The translations under genes were made by a program, and so were the position numbers. A stretch of DNA of 64,000 nucleotides. It comes from Ustilago trichophora (lineage: Eukaryota; Basidiomycota; Ustilaginomycetes; Ustilaginales; Ustilaginaceae). Shown one piece after another: positions 30,101 to 41,219 of the stretch (the stretch's first letter is position 1; each line of letters begins with the position of its first letter). Where the stretch lies: the NCBI GenBank assembly GCA_900323505.1, contig OOIN01000015.1, positions 434,001 through 498,000 of the forward strand, given 5' to 3'. The notes under the pieces are model-generated. The model made no database searches and had not been told where the DNA came from. It saw nothing but the letters and a program-made list of their open reading frames with translations.

Positions 30101-32890
30101 ATGCAAGGCCCTCCCCACTGGTCGTACGCCTCTCCATCTTCAGAGCAGCAATACGGCCGCGGACGATTCAGGGGGTCGCATCAAGAACAAGGCCCCTCGT
30201 ACATTCGTGATAATGGCTGGAGTGATCGTCGCGCTCGATTCAGCAGCGCTGCTCCACCCCGCCCAGCCCAAGCCTCGCAACAAGGTGGACATCTTCAAGC
30301 TCCTGAAGTGGGGCATGGCAATGGTTGGCCTCCTGGATCCTCAACTTCGGCGGCCGCCTGGCTTCCTGGCCATCACAGAGCAAGCGTGGGCCCATCAAGC
30401 GCTGATCAAAGGCTTCCTCCTCTTGATCATCAGCTTACAATGATGGAACCCAATGCAACTCTTCCTCCCCTACCCGGCCCTTCCGAGCACATCGATGTGA
30501 CTCCGGCCCTGACCACCGTTCCTCAAAAGGAACGCAAGCTTGAATTCCTACTCCGCACTATCGAAGACCGACTCGCCTCCAAAACAGCTGCTTCGACGCC
30601 TCGCTGGGAGCAATCGGATGCCTATCAACTCAACTGCCTCATCCAAGAGCATCAGAAGGTCGGCACGGACGGCACAATGAAGGTCAGGACAATGCATACC
30701 GCTTTGAACCACTATTCTGTGCTCATCAGTTGTCACAAAGCACAGCAGATCGACCCAATGTCTGAAGACACCTTCGACACCCTTCGTAACGGGGTAAGGA
30801 ATATCGTCTTCGATTTGTGCGAGGACACCGACCGAAGCGTCCGCATGGAAGGTTACCGCGGCGTTCGTGAACTTAGCTCCAAGGACCCTTGCCTCGCTCG
30901 CAACAATTGCTCGGTCCTCGTTCAGCTTCTGCAAAATGATAGTGACGATCAAGAGCTGCAGCTTGCTCGAGAGATGCTTGCAGAGCACGTGGGACTGGCC
31001 ACGTCGGACGACCATCCTGGCATGTCTTTAAATGACTGCCTTCAGATTGTCATCAATGACTTTGGACATCTTCGAGGCCAGGTTCTCGCCTTTCTATCGT
31101 CCACTTGGGGCCAACGTTCACTGGAGCCGGTCATTTTGGATGCTGGTCCTCGCCAAGTCATCCTCGCACACCACCTTGCATCAATTCTTCCGCAAGCAAG
31201 CAGACAAGATTTCTGCAAGATCGCGACTGGGCTCTTAGCTGATCTTCAGAACATCTGGGTAGACGCAGATTCCCCTCTCACAGACGAGGAGAAAGGCGCC
31301 GCCAAAGAGGTCGCTGCTAAAGTCTTGTGGAACATTTGTCAATTCCAAATGGTGCAGAGCAAAGTCTACCCACTCTCAATTCCTCCTGCCGATGGCACTT
31401 CCTCACCTCTCTACATGTCGGCTGTGGAGACCCAGCAACTTCTGGAAGAATTTCCCGCTTGCCAAGACCCAGTCATTATGGATGGAGCCAAAACTTTCAG
31501 CAATTTAGTCACAGCATCGGTGCGCATGGTTGCAGATCTCGAGGAGCTCGAGGAGAACGCTCTGTCAAAAATGTCCGAGGGCAAGCGATTCCTCAATGAG
31601 CTGGAGATATCAACTCGCTACCTATTTTGCTTTCTCTCGCTTCAAGACAGCGATAAAGATGACAGCATTGCGCTCCGATACTTTGCGCCAACACAGAGGA
31701 TCGTCGTGTTTCGGTCGGCTGCAAATTTGGCGGCTCGAGTTGCTTTAGCAGCCAGACAATCTCCAGCACAACTCAATTATGGCGGCGAGTCCACCACAAA
31801 GGATATCGCATTGGCGGCCATTCGGGCTCTACAAACACATGTTCCGGTGAGCGGAATGGCGATTCGAGGAAGTAGCGACGGAAAAACGGCATCTGCTGCA
31901 AGAGACGCTCAAGAGGCGTACGCCATGCTAGCTGCTGAAGCTCTTCTCACCGCGATCGATCAGTGCGAGACATATCTGTCTTCGCTTCGAGCCAGGGCGA
32001 CTACTGTCTTTACAGACACTCAGGCCCACGAGAGGATTCGTGCACTCACTACACTGGCGCGCGACATCACCGAGCATCGCCGGGGTCCAGAAGAGGTGAT
32101 ACGAGCGGCCGAGATCGTGCTCAGTTTAGGCCAAGAATACTCTGCACGGTGGAGATCGACCGCTGTACATCCGACTCCAGCATGGCTGGTGTCTCCTTCT
32201 GACTTTCCGGATTGGAAGAGTCCGGTTCCTGTGACGCCAGCACCGGGACCAGCAGGGACGAAGGATGCAAAGACAGTCAAGGATGTGAAAGAGTCGAAAG
32301 AGCCGAAAGAGTCGAAGGAGCTGAAAGAACCGGCAGGGCGGGACGACCCGAAAGAGCCTCTACGATCGACAGAGTCCAAAGAGTCTCCTGAATCTGAGAG
32401 AGGCGATTCGAGCCGCAAAAGGCGAGGCAGCGACGAAGGATCAACAGCGGAGCGACGGGTTCGCGGTCGTGGCCCGGTGCATGCATTAGGTGACGAAGCA
32501 GATGTGGGCTGGGACACGGCAGCTGCACCATCCAAACGTGCTCCTCTTCCTCCTCGACCAGAAACCGGCATCTCCATCCGCGGCGCCAGTCAGGCAGAAC
32601 ATCATCGATCCCCGACAATTCGGGAGAATTCCCACCGACCTGGGGCAAGCGAACATCGAACTGAGTATCCGCGCTCCTCGGCGTATGAAGAGCGAGCGGG
32701 CGGTCGACGACAGTCAGACCGGTGGCCGCGGGATGGCGGACAGTCTTCGTACCGTGACAGGGATCTACCTCGGGATAGGGGTGCCTCTCGTACTCATGGA
32801 TGGTACAACGATGGAGAATCTCGTCCGCGTCGGAGGGATCACCATGCTGAGCGGGATGCCTATGGGTACGATAGCAGGGGTCGATGGTAG
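30101..32890 (+). CDS. API5/AAC-11-like helical-repeat protein
   Basis: A 929-residue single-exon protein. The first 130 residues are Gln/Ser/Pro/Gly-rich and disordered. Residues about 140-650 are alpha-helical and resemble the HEAT-like fold of apoptosis inhibitor 5: compare FDLCEDTDRSVRMEGYRGV, VLVQLLQNDSDDQELQL and LRGQVLAFLSSTWGQ with the API5 pattern of LDLCEDEDVSIR, LLQTDD and RERAIKFLSTKL. The C-terminal 250 residues are charged and disordered: a run of short KES/KEP repeats near 32275-32400, then a basic bipartite-looking stretch SRKRRGSDEG and RERD-type Arg-rich sequence. This suggests nuclear localisation. Family knowledge: animal API5 binds nuclear and RNA factors and suppresses E2F1-driven apoptosis; the fungal role is unknown. 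It converges on the AP-3 gene 142 bases away. Confidence 0.55.
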   Translation: MQGPPHWSYASPSSEQQYGRGRFRGSHQEQGPSYIRDNGWSDRRARFSSAAPPRPAQASQQGGHLQAPEVGHGNGWPPGSSTSAAAWLPGHHRASVGPSSADQRLPPLDHQLTMMEPNATLPPLPGPSEHIDVTPALTTVPQKERKLEFLLRTIEDRLASKTAASTPRWEQSDAYQLNCLIQEHQKVGTDGTMKVRTMHTALNHYSVLISCHKAQQIDPMSEDTFDTLRNGVRNIVFDLCEDTDRSVRMEGYRGVRELSSKDPCLARNNCSVLVQLLQNDSDDQELQLAREMLAEHVGLATSDDHPGMSLNDCLQIVINDFGHLRGQVLAFLSSTWGQRSLEPVILDAGPRQVILAHHLASILPQASRQDFCKIATGLLADLQNIWVDADSPLTDEEKGAAKEVAAKVLWNICQFQMVQSKVYPLSIPPADGTSSPLYMSAVETQQLLEEFPACQDPVIMDGAKTFSNLVTASVRMVADLEELEENALSKMSEGKRFLNELEISTRYLFCFLSLQDSDKDDSIALRYFAPTQRIVVFRSAANLAARVALAARQSPAQLNYGGESTTKDIALAAIRALQTHVPVSGMAIRGSSDGKTASAARDAQEAYAMLAAEALLTAIDQCETYLSSLRARATTVFTDTQAHERIRALTTLARDITEHRRGPEEVIRAAEIVLSLGQEYSARWRSTAVHPTPAWLVSPSDFPDWKSPVPVTPAPGPAGTKDAKTVKDVKESKEPKESKELKEPAGRDDPKEPLRSTESKESPESERGDSSRKRRGSDEGSTAERRVRGRGPVHALGDEADVGWDTAAAPSKRAPLPPRPETGISIRGASQAEHHRSPTIRENSHRPGASEHRTEYPRSSAYEERAGGRRQSDRWPRDGGQSSYRDRDLPRDRGASRTHGWYNDGESRPRRRDHHAERDAYGYDSRGRW

Positions 32891-33031
32891 TTTCAATCCG
32901 GTCCATCGCGAACAAGCTAGCAAGCTAGCAGAGTTTCACACGCACGAAAGTGCACAGGCAAGGTAGGGGGTGGTGTAAAGACAGGGCAGCATCTCCTCCA
33001 GCTGCCAAGCGCTGATCGCAAGGGCCTTTTC

Positions 33032-36000
33032 TCATTCGCTGTCATCTTCTTCATTACTCTCTTCCTCTTCGTCATCGTCTTCGTCGTCTTCGTCATCAGA
33101 TTCATCCTCGTTAACATCCTCGTCATCATCATCCCAATCGTTGTTGGCGGCGAATTCATCATCCTCAGGCGCAGAATCATCCAACTCCTCGTCTTCCTCT
33201 TCATTGTCGCTTTCGTCCAAGAACGAGTCCAAGTCCTTATATTTGCCCTGAGCGTGTGCGGTTGGTGTGGATGTTTCCAACTCGATCGGTGTTGAGCTGC
33301 CACGTGAGTTTGGAGTGGCTGCACCTCTTGCCGTTCCTGGGGTGAGGATGATGGGTGAGGAGGAGGATGTGGTGGAGGTGGTGGCGAAGTCGGCTGATGA
33401 GAAGGATTTCAAGTTGGAGAGGGATGTGTTTTGAAGTGTTGAGGATGTCGTTGCGGAGATGGCGGGGGGTTCTCTGAGAGATGATGGGGTTGGGGTTGAG
33501 GTCCAGGGGGAAGTTTTGCGTCGATCCATCCTTTGATCAGTTTGCCGTTTAGGATCAGGGAGAGTGAGGCTAGTTCGGGACCGTCTCCCAGCGAATCCGT
33601 GGGGTCGTCGATGGAGGTGGTAGAGGTTAGGGAATTCTTGTCGAATGCAGCCGTGTCGACGGTGTTTGGGATAGTCTTGCCTTCAAACAGGACATGAATC
33701 ACTTGCTCCCTTCGCAAACGGACACCTTTCAGATCCGCATCGTCTTCACTGGCACTTTCACCAATCGTCCTTGCAGCCCTTTCAATCGCCTTCTGAATCG
33801 AATCGACACTCTTGCCTTCCACACCCTCCTCTCCCTCGATACTCTTTGCCTTGCGCCCCGTAAGAGGACCCGTCAAACCTTTCAAAAACCTCGCCCGATC
33901 CCTAACGTCAAAATCAGCATCGTACCTCCCCAACTTCAACAGATAGAAATGCAACACCGTGACACTGGCCATCAACCTTTCCGCTTTCCCCTCCTGTCCC
34001 TCTTCCATCCCAGGCGTTGGTACCAGAACGGTTGGAAGGAACGCGAATGCCTTGGCAGACGTGCTGAGGATCTGAAGCTTGACACAGCTGGACTCTTGGG
34101 TGAAATTGAGCGCACAGCGGCGAAGGACGTCGGGTACGACCAACTCTGCCAGTGTCCGAGTATCTTGAGAGTTGGTAGGGGTGGAAGGGAAGGAGGAGAT
34201 GGAGATGGACTGGCGCGCGTGTTGACCGAGCAGGTAGAGGATGCTCGCTCGGGCGCTGGGATGGAGGATAGCACCCTTGCCGATGACTTTGTGCTTTGGT
34301 TTGCGTTTGGACTTGTCCGCAACGCTTGAAGATGTGCTTTTGGGGACGGTTCCGAAGAGCAAAGCTGCCAAGCGATAGACAATGGCAGAAGTTCTCCGTG
34401 AGTCCGTTTCGTCCTCGCCAGCAACGATCTCCTGAGCAAGCTGTAAAAGGTTCTTGATCACCAACACAGCCCTAGCAATGGTCGAGTCGTGCACCCTAGG
34501 ACCCGACTTGCGCTTACGCAGCAGATCCAGCAGCATAGCAAGACACCTCGAGCTTGCGTCCAGATCCTTCCTCAGCGCCAGCTCTCCCAGACACGACACT
34601 GCATGGGCGGCGATTCCTGCATCCGCAGAACGCATATGCCCTCCGACCTCGGTCAAGACCAGATCGAGGTTGCCAGTGTTGCAGACGACGACGAGAACAT
34701 CGAGCTTGAGCAGCGAGACAAAGATCGGTTCCTCGTGCGAAGCGCCGAGGAGGAAGGAGGTGATGTAGGGGGCAAAGAGGTGACTCTTCTGGCGGGCGAT
34801 GGCGAGGATGTTGAGCAGGACCAGATAGGATATGTCCGATATGGAGCGGAGGAGCCGCACGAGGGGTCGGGTGAGCATGGCATGGTCCGAAGCAGGGGCC
34901 AGATAGAGGATCAATCGGGCAACTGCGAGGACTACGGCCGGGTTGCGGCTGTGCAGTAGTGGTTGCGATTTGGTGAGGAGTAGCTCGAGGTCGCGGTCGA
35001 GGTCGGAGGGTGAGCGCGAGAATGAGGATGGTGTTGCAGGCGAGTCTGTGCCCGTCGTTGTGCTTTTGGATCGGATAGCAGGTTTGATGGAGCTAGCTGC
35101 ATCGCTTGACAGGAAAGCTTCGAGACCGTCAACATCCTTCTTGTTGCTGGGTGTGACTTGTTGAGTCGTCGTCGTCGTCTCTGGTTCAGGCGTCCTGACA
35201 GCTGAAGAAGGTTGTGTCTTGGGTGCTGATGGCACAGAAGAATCGACTGCAACCTCGTTTTTGAGCTTGGGCCGGGCGAGATTCGCTCTGGCATATCGCG
35301 ACAAGACCTGCAATGCAACGATCTGACCCCACTCGTCCATATCTGATAGGGCGTGACAGATCTTGCGATAGTTCTGATGGATGAGATCCCAGTTGGACGG
35401 ACACATGCGCTGGAATGCCGAGAGTGCGGCGCCTAGAACGAACGGCGAGCGATCGGAAAGAAGGGTGCTGAGAACTTCTTGCAAAGGGCCGAGCTGTGAT
35501 CGGTCGATCTGGTAGCACTTTGGGATGGCGAGAGCGGCGATCTTGCGCACGTAGAGGTTGGGATCTCGAGAAGCTTTTGTGACGGCCATGATGACGATCG
35601 GAGCAACCATGGCGACCTTGATGCTACTCAGGACACGGAGCGCCATGGCACGGATGAGTGGGCTAGGGTCGGAAAGATCTCGTTGGAAGCTGTTGATGCT
35701 GAGCAGCGTCAGATCGGGATTGTTGTTGGCATAGCGCAGGAGCACAATGTAGACGAGCTTGCGTACGTCCAGGTTGGAGGAAGATGTGAGCTTCAACACG
35801 GCGGGGAGGAAGGAAGAAGCGTCACGGCCCTTGGAGACCATTGCGACGATCCTGGTGAGCGCTGCGATGCGGTCCTCGTCTCTGCTCGAGTCGATTTGGG
35901 TCGCGATGGTGGAAAGTTTGTCCTCCGAGGTGTCGAGGTACTTTGCAGAGCCAACACCGCCTACGAGACCCTTGAGCGCAGCAATGGCATCCTCGGAAGT

Positions 36001-36051
36001 CTCTGACAGGAACGCCAACGCCCGCGACGAGTTGGAATAGGCGGCACTCAT
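33032..36051 (-). CDS. APL6: AP-3 complex subunit beta (beta3 adaptin), with a reading-frame break before the acidic hinge
   Basis: The start MSAAYSNSSRALAFLSE (36051) leads into the adaptin trunk: LDTSEDKLSTIATQIDSS, RDEDRIAALTRIVAMVSKG, FLPAVLKLTSSSNLDVRKLVY and SPFVLGAALSAFQ are typical of AP-3 beta. It forms the coat for Golgi/endosome-to-vacuole transport. The trunk frame continues to a stop at 33409 with an unnatural Pro/His tail. A second frame (33032-33529) supplies a Ser/Thr-rich stretch, then the very acidic tail expected of the beta3 hinge (KYKDLDSFLDES, then Asp/Glu runs). Adding one C to the C5 run (33506-33510) or the C6 run (33464-33469) joins them into 1006 residues. There is no GT on the minus strand between 33540 and 33421, so no ordinary intron explains the shift. 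The frame upstream of 36051 is leader-like. No ear domain is visible. Confidence 0.85.
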
Positions 36052-36842
36052 GTTGGAGGGTGAAGGGGGTCGACAACCCGAAGCAGGCCTTGAATGAGCG
36101 CTGCAGCTGCAAGATGCAGTTGTGGTTGCTTTGCTATTGAAACAAAAGGTGGATGATAGGAAAGAAAAAAGGGATAGAAAGTGTTGTTCTCGCCTGGTTG
36201 GTGGAGGTGAGCAGCCGAGACTCGAAGAATTGGGCCGATGATTCGGATCCGAGCCGGCCAAGAGAACAACACTCTTGTGGCTCTCATTTGCGTTTCAAAC
36301 AGATCTGATACTGTACAAGCGTTCAAAATCGCTCAAGACTGACTGGCATGGGAAGCATCTGACGGTCTTTTGGTCGCCGATGCGGCTGTGAGTGAGGATA
36401 GATTGTTGAAAGGGGTCAAGATCAAAGTCCAAGCTGAGAAGGCCAAGTTTGAGAGAGTGATTCCAAGGAAAATGGGCGTACAGACGCAGAAGCCACGCAA
36501 CGCAACGCAACGCAACGCAACACACGCGTTTGGGCCAAAGCGCACGCCCAAATTTGACCCTTTGTTGGTTCGACACAAAGTCCGCATCCAACCTCCTCTC
36601 TCGTTGCTATCCCTCGTCCATCTTCAAATCCTTTGGTCATGATCCTACATCAAACTTGAGGCGCCTAATAACAGCGAACAGCGAACAGCAACAGCAGAAG
36701 CACCGGCAACAACTTTTTGACGTATCAATACGCTCGCCATCGAGTGGAATCTCAACGCTCTACTGTATTCTTTCGATCTTTTCACTCGCGACACTTGGCT
36801 TTGCCTAGCATCTGACCCAACTCGGGCTGATCTGCAGCAGCT
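36052..36842. other. Shared upstream region of the divergent AP-3 beta and kelch genes
   Basis: About 790 bases between start codons. A short pentanucleotide repeat of CGCAA-type units (five copies, about 36496-36521) lies in the middle. No gene is supported. Confidence 0.5.
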
Positions 36843-39197
36843 ATGCCAGCTCCTCCCATACCTCCTCTCTCGGCAATGCGATCTACGCAAGACGAACCGG
36901 ATCCAACATCGTCGGTACAAGTACTCGGCATGAATGTTGCTCAGTCTCAGCCTCTCGTTCGCAACCCTTCCGGCGCTAGTGACGTCTCACTCACATCAGG
37001 CACCTCGACTCCCCATCACCAGCACGGAGACTATGCAGCTACGCGCACCTACATTCCGTCTCATGGCTACACCGCCTCACGTCTGCACAACCAGTCTTCT
37101 TTCAGCACCGCAACCTCGCAGAGTCCTGCCAGCAGCGAAGCACACGAGGAGCTCGCTTCAATACCTTCCCGCTCCGCAGCTCACCATGATGCATCTACGC
37201 TCCGACTCGCCAACGCGTCTACAGAAGCGTCCTCGCGTCGATCTCAGCTCGCTCACGCCAATCGTGTCTTGAGCCACAAGGACTCATTCGGTGGCTCCTA
37301 CGGCGTCAACGCTGGTGCAGATCTCAGCTCCGAATCCGCAGACGAAGCATCCATCTCCCACTATGATGATGCATCTCTCGAGAGCCATCATCGCACCATA
37401 TCCCTCTCCCGTCCAGCTCAGCAGTCTCACAATACCTACCACTCATCTCAGCGCAACTTGCATTCCCACAATGCAGACGCTAGCGAGGTCTCTGACATGA
37501 CCGAACCCATAGAGGTTCTTGGGCGCCCTTCAGCCTTTACCGACTTGGCAGCGTCACACAACCAACATTCCAGGTCTTCTACTCTCACTCAATCCCAGTC
37601 GCGCACCGCTCTATCGGCCGCTGCCAATGCCGCCTCTGCCAGCACCGACATCGACTCTGCCATTGATCCCTCAGATACCACCTTTGCTACCAAATTCGAT
37701 CGATCTTTGGCGCTCAATCCCAACCAAGACGCACTTACCTCGGCCATGGGCACATCTTCCGTCGATCGAGTCCAAGCTGCTGCTTCCACCGATCCAGATT
37801 TCTCCAGTAGCGAGCGAGATACGCTCGATTTGCCTCAACCAAACACAGCAAAGAGCTCTCCCGGCTCTTCGTCGACTCCCCTCGCCTCAAAGGCCAGTGA
37901 TGGTGGCCTCGGTGATGCAGCCACTCCCTCAGCCAGCTCAAGGGATCTGCAAACCGAATCAGACTCGAAAGCTAGCGCACACAGGAAACCGCCAGCGCCT
38001 GCGCCTCCACAGCCTTCGCAGCAGAAAAACCGACGCGAGAGGAGTGAAAGGGACAAGCCTTCCACTTCCAACAGTCGAAGACCAGGATCCAGCCGCGCCC
38101 GCGAGTCGGCCACACCATCCACCTCGACACGTGCCGACGCTCCTACTTCCACGACGCGCTCCTTGAAGACCTCACACCGCACTCTGCCTCAGCTACCTTC
38201 GGCGCACAGTGTCCGACCGGCGCCTCCTCCGGCGATGTACTGGTCCAAGGCACCCGTACACGGCAGTGTCCCTCGTCGCAGCTTCCGTGCACACACCGCC
38301 AACTTGTGCGATGAAGTCCTGTGGCTATTCGGAGGATGTGATAACCGAGGCTGTTTCCGTGATCTGTGGTGCTTTGACACCGAAACCATGTGCTGGTCCA
38401 AACCAAAGGTCACCGGTGATATCCCACCTGCTCGTCGGGCTCATTCGGCTACCATGGTCAATAAGCGCCTCTTTATCTTTGCAGGCGGTGATGGACCCCA
38501 CTATTTCAACGATCTCTACATCTTTGACACGGTCTCGCTACGTTGGTCCAAGCCGGAAGTGGGTGGAACTGCTCCCAGCCCGAGACGAGCTCACACGTGC
38601 AACTATTATGAAGGCCAGCTTATCGTCTTTGGAGGAGGCAACGGCGTCGGTGCGCTCAACGACGTTCACACACTCGACGTCAACGACCTCTCGCGGCTCG
38701 AATGGCGAAAAATGGACTGCGGCGGCAAGGTTCCGATCGGCCGAGGCTACCACACTTCCAACCTCGTTGATGGCAAGCTCATTGTCATTGGCGGCAGCGA
38801 CGGCCACATGTCTTTCAACGACATCCACATCCTCAGACTCGACACGCAAACTTGGTATCAAGTCAAGACCGACGAGATTCACAACCGTCTCGGTCACACT
38901 GCAACACAGGTCGGCTCGTACCTCTTTATCTTTGGTGGACACGACAGCAAGACCTACACTTCGGAATTACTCACGCTCAATCTTGTCAACTTGCAATGGG
39001 AACCCAGGAAGGTGTGCGGAAAGAAGCCGCAGGGAAGGGGCTATCACCAGGCTTGGCTCAGAGACTCGAGGCTGTTTGTACATGGAGGTTTTGACGGAAA
39101 GGACATCTTTGATGATTTGCACTTCCTCGATCTCGCTGCGTGCGCCTATCTGCCGCAGATCACGAGTTTCAGCGTCGAGCTCGACGACGAAGAATAG
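36843..39197 (+). CDS. Kelch-repeat beta-propeller protein with long disordered N-terminus
   Basis: A 784-residue single-exon protein. Residues 1-460 are Ser/Thr/Ala/His/Gln-rich with no domain. Residues about 465-775 form six kelch blades, each with the GG pair and spaced Tyr/Trp: WLFGGCDNRGCFRDLW, FIFAGGDGPHYFNDLY, IVFGGGNGVGALNDVH, IVIGGSDGHMSFNDIH, FIFGGHDSKTYTSELL and FVHGGFDGKDIFDDLH. The propeller sits at the very C-terminus. Family knowledge: similar fungal kelch proteins (Tea1, Ral2, Kel1 types) act in polarity and Ras or Rab signalling, but Tea1/Kel1 carry the propeller N-terminally, so assignment to them is not supported. The Ser/Gln-rich N-terminus may be phospho-regulated (inference). 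Confidence 0.8.
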   Translation: MPAPPIPPLSAMRSTQDEPDPTSSVQVLGMNVAQSQPLVRNPSGASDVSLTSGTSTPHHQHGDYAATRTYIPSHGYTASRLHNQSSFSTATSQSPASSEAHEELASIPSRSAAHHDASTLRLANASTEASSRRSQLAHANRVLSHKDSFGGSYGVNAGADLSSESADEASISHYDDASLESHHRTISLSRPAQQSHNTYHSSQRNLHSHNADASEVSDMTEPIEVLGRPSAFTDLAASHNQHSRSSTLTQSQSRTALSAAANAASASTDIDSAIDPSDTTFATKFDRSLALNPNQDALTSAMGTSSVDRVQAAASTDPDFSSSERDTLDLPQPNTAKSSPGSSSTPLASKASDGGLGDAATPSASSRDLQTESDSKASAHRKPPAPAPPQPSQQKNRRERSERDKPSTSNSRRPGSSRARESATPSTSTRADAPTSTTRSLKTSHRTLPQLPSAHSVRPAPPPAMYWSKAPVHGSVPRRSFRAHTANLCDEVLWLFGGCDNRGCFRDLWCFDTETMCWSKPKVTGDIPPARRAHSATMVNKRLFIFAGGDGPHYFNDLYIFDTVSLRWSKPEVGGTAPSPRRAHTCNYYEGQLIVFGGGNGVGALNDVHTLDVNDLSRLEWRKMDCGGKVPIGRGYHTSNLVDGKLIVIGGSDGHMSFNDIHILRLDTQTWYQVKTDEIHNRLGHTATQVGSYLFIFGGHDSKTYTSELLTLNLVNLQWEPRKVCGKKPQGRGYHQAWLRDSRLFVHGGFDGKDIFDDLHFLDLAACAYLPQITSFSVELDDEE

Positions 39198-40719
39198 ATT
39201 CATCGACGCTTGCAAGTCTCTGTCCTTTGTTGCCCGCGACTGGTCGTAATGCCACGCTCTGCTCTGTAGCACTGCACGATTGTGAATCTTATACCCATCA
39301 ACAGCTGACACAGAATATCGGCTGCTGTTCTAATCCATTCCTTCACCCTTATTCGGCCTTCAAAAACTGTGGCTGTGCTTCAGTGGTGACAGGAGAAAGC
39401 AACTTGGAGACTGAACCTCGGCGTCTTTCGAAGACAAGAGGTGGGAGAGTACGGGCTTTTCAACGCGCAAGGCGTTTCGAAGCATCCCAATTTAAGCTGT
39501 GCTTTCATTTTGCTACCATGTCTCGCCTGGATACTACAAGGGTGCACAGCGCTTTCTCTTCTGCTATGACGACGTGCTCAAGGGTCCATGCTTGCAATCG
39601 CCAAGCACCGGTCACGTCGAAAAGACCGCATGCCGGATTCAGCAATGCTTTGACGGCGGATCAACCCACTCAGCCATGTCAAGTCGGTGGGATAGTAGCA
39701 TCTTTCTAGCAACGTATTGTCATTCGTTGTCGTTTTTTTTAGCAAGGCTGCGTTTTATAATCGATGTCCATCTCCTGTACTTACTTACGTAGCTTCATGC
39801 GCTAAGGACACCTGCTTTGCCTTTGATCACATGAAGGCAAGCTGACGCTCGGACCCTGTTTTCGGATTGCAAAAGGGCTTTTCGTGCGGCAGCTCAATTG
39901 CAAGCGCATCAGCTAGTGGGGCAATCGGAACGCGATCGGAATCGTTCACCACGCAAGACCGCCACCGAAGTACAGCCGCCCCGTCGCTAGCCTCGTCGAC
40001 GGAGTTCATCACACCCGAGTGGGAGTCGTGCCAAGTTGCGGCAACTCGAGGCCGCATTTCTTGCAGCGGTGGGATTGCATTCCCTCCGGCTTGCCAATAT
40101 CCATGTCTTCGGCTGTGGACGTGGCCAGGCATCGTGTCGAAATTTGGACGAGGTAACGGACGCATCGCAACCCGCCAATGCCATCATCACACGTCGCTGT
40201 CAAGTATCCTGATGGCCATTGGTGGCTACCCTTTGTGTCAGGGAAGCATCTTCGATATCGACACGCTGCAAAAACCAATGGTTGCCACTGAAGCACGCCA
40301 ATGGTCCTGTCGAGCCGCAGTTTTAGCCCACATACAGCTCTCGACGTTCGCCACGTAGTCACTGGAAAGGAAAAGCTACCGCTCTTTTCACGGTTGCGTG
40401 GGCGCATATCTGCTCACAACGGAATCCCGTCTCTTTTCTGCTCTCTCGCTCTGCTGCTACTTGTGCCAAATGAGCTACCCACTCTCTCTGCAGGTATCCC
40501 ATCGATCACCACAATTTTCCAGACCTCTCGTCCCTCATTGCTCATCAGACTTAACTCGAGCTCCACTGCCATCCTGCTGTGCTCAGCTTCATCTCGATCA
40601 GTCTCGTCCCACCACACAAGCCGCGCCCTCGATCTCCCACATACTGCGGTCACGATGAAGTGCCAAAGGGGCACACGCATCTTTCTCCTAACCTTTGGTG
40701 TCATCCCTGATGGGAAGCC

Positions 40720-40785
<66 letters not shown>

Positions 40786-41219
40786 CCTTTCATTGCATCC
40801 GGTCAAAAGGCTGTGACAAAGCGGTACAGCACCACCTCGCCGCTCAGCCACAACAATGTCGCACAAATGAGATGGGGCCCACGCCATTGCTCGAGGCTTT
40901 GCTCCTAAAGCTTGTCGGTGGCGATCTCTTTCTCACCAGTCGAGCAAACGGTGGGTTCTGGTCTCCTGCCTGAAACCACAAGAGCTCCTTCCGAGTCGAC
41001 TTCGAGTCCAGCTGTGCTGCGCTCAATGGCATAAAAAGGTCAACCCGAGTGTTCTGTTTGCCCCCTCTTCTCAAAACTACACACACACACACCTTTCTCT
41101 CACTCTTCTCTTTCCCGCAAAAGAGCACTCTCATTTTCTCTCTTTTCTTTTTTTCTTCCCTTCTACCCGTTCTTGACTCTGCTGGCAAGTGTTCAAGTCA
41201 CTAAGTATCGCTGTTCATC
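39198..41219. other. Intergenic region between the kelch gene and the secreted repeat protein
   Basis: About 2 kb. Short frames on both strands (for example 39867-40358 plus and 40009-40407 minus) overlap each other, and none has motifs. A 63-base T run lies at 40723-40785. The last 200 bases are C/T- and CA-rich with a TATA-poor leader directly before the ATG at 41220. Confidence 0.5.
40723..40785. repeat. 63-base homopolymeric T run
   Basis: An uninterrupted run of 63 T. It is by far the longest homopolymer in the window (the next is 23 T at 56203). It is not flanked by a recognisable retroelement on either side. Confidence 0.95.

Noticed and set aside
40786..41100. Processed retrocopy ending in the T63 run on the minus strand
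   Set aside because: The sequence next to the run shows no gene-like or reverse-transcriptase-like content and no visible target-site duplication.
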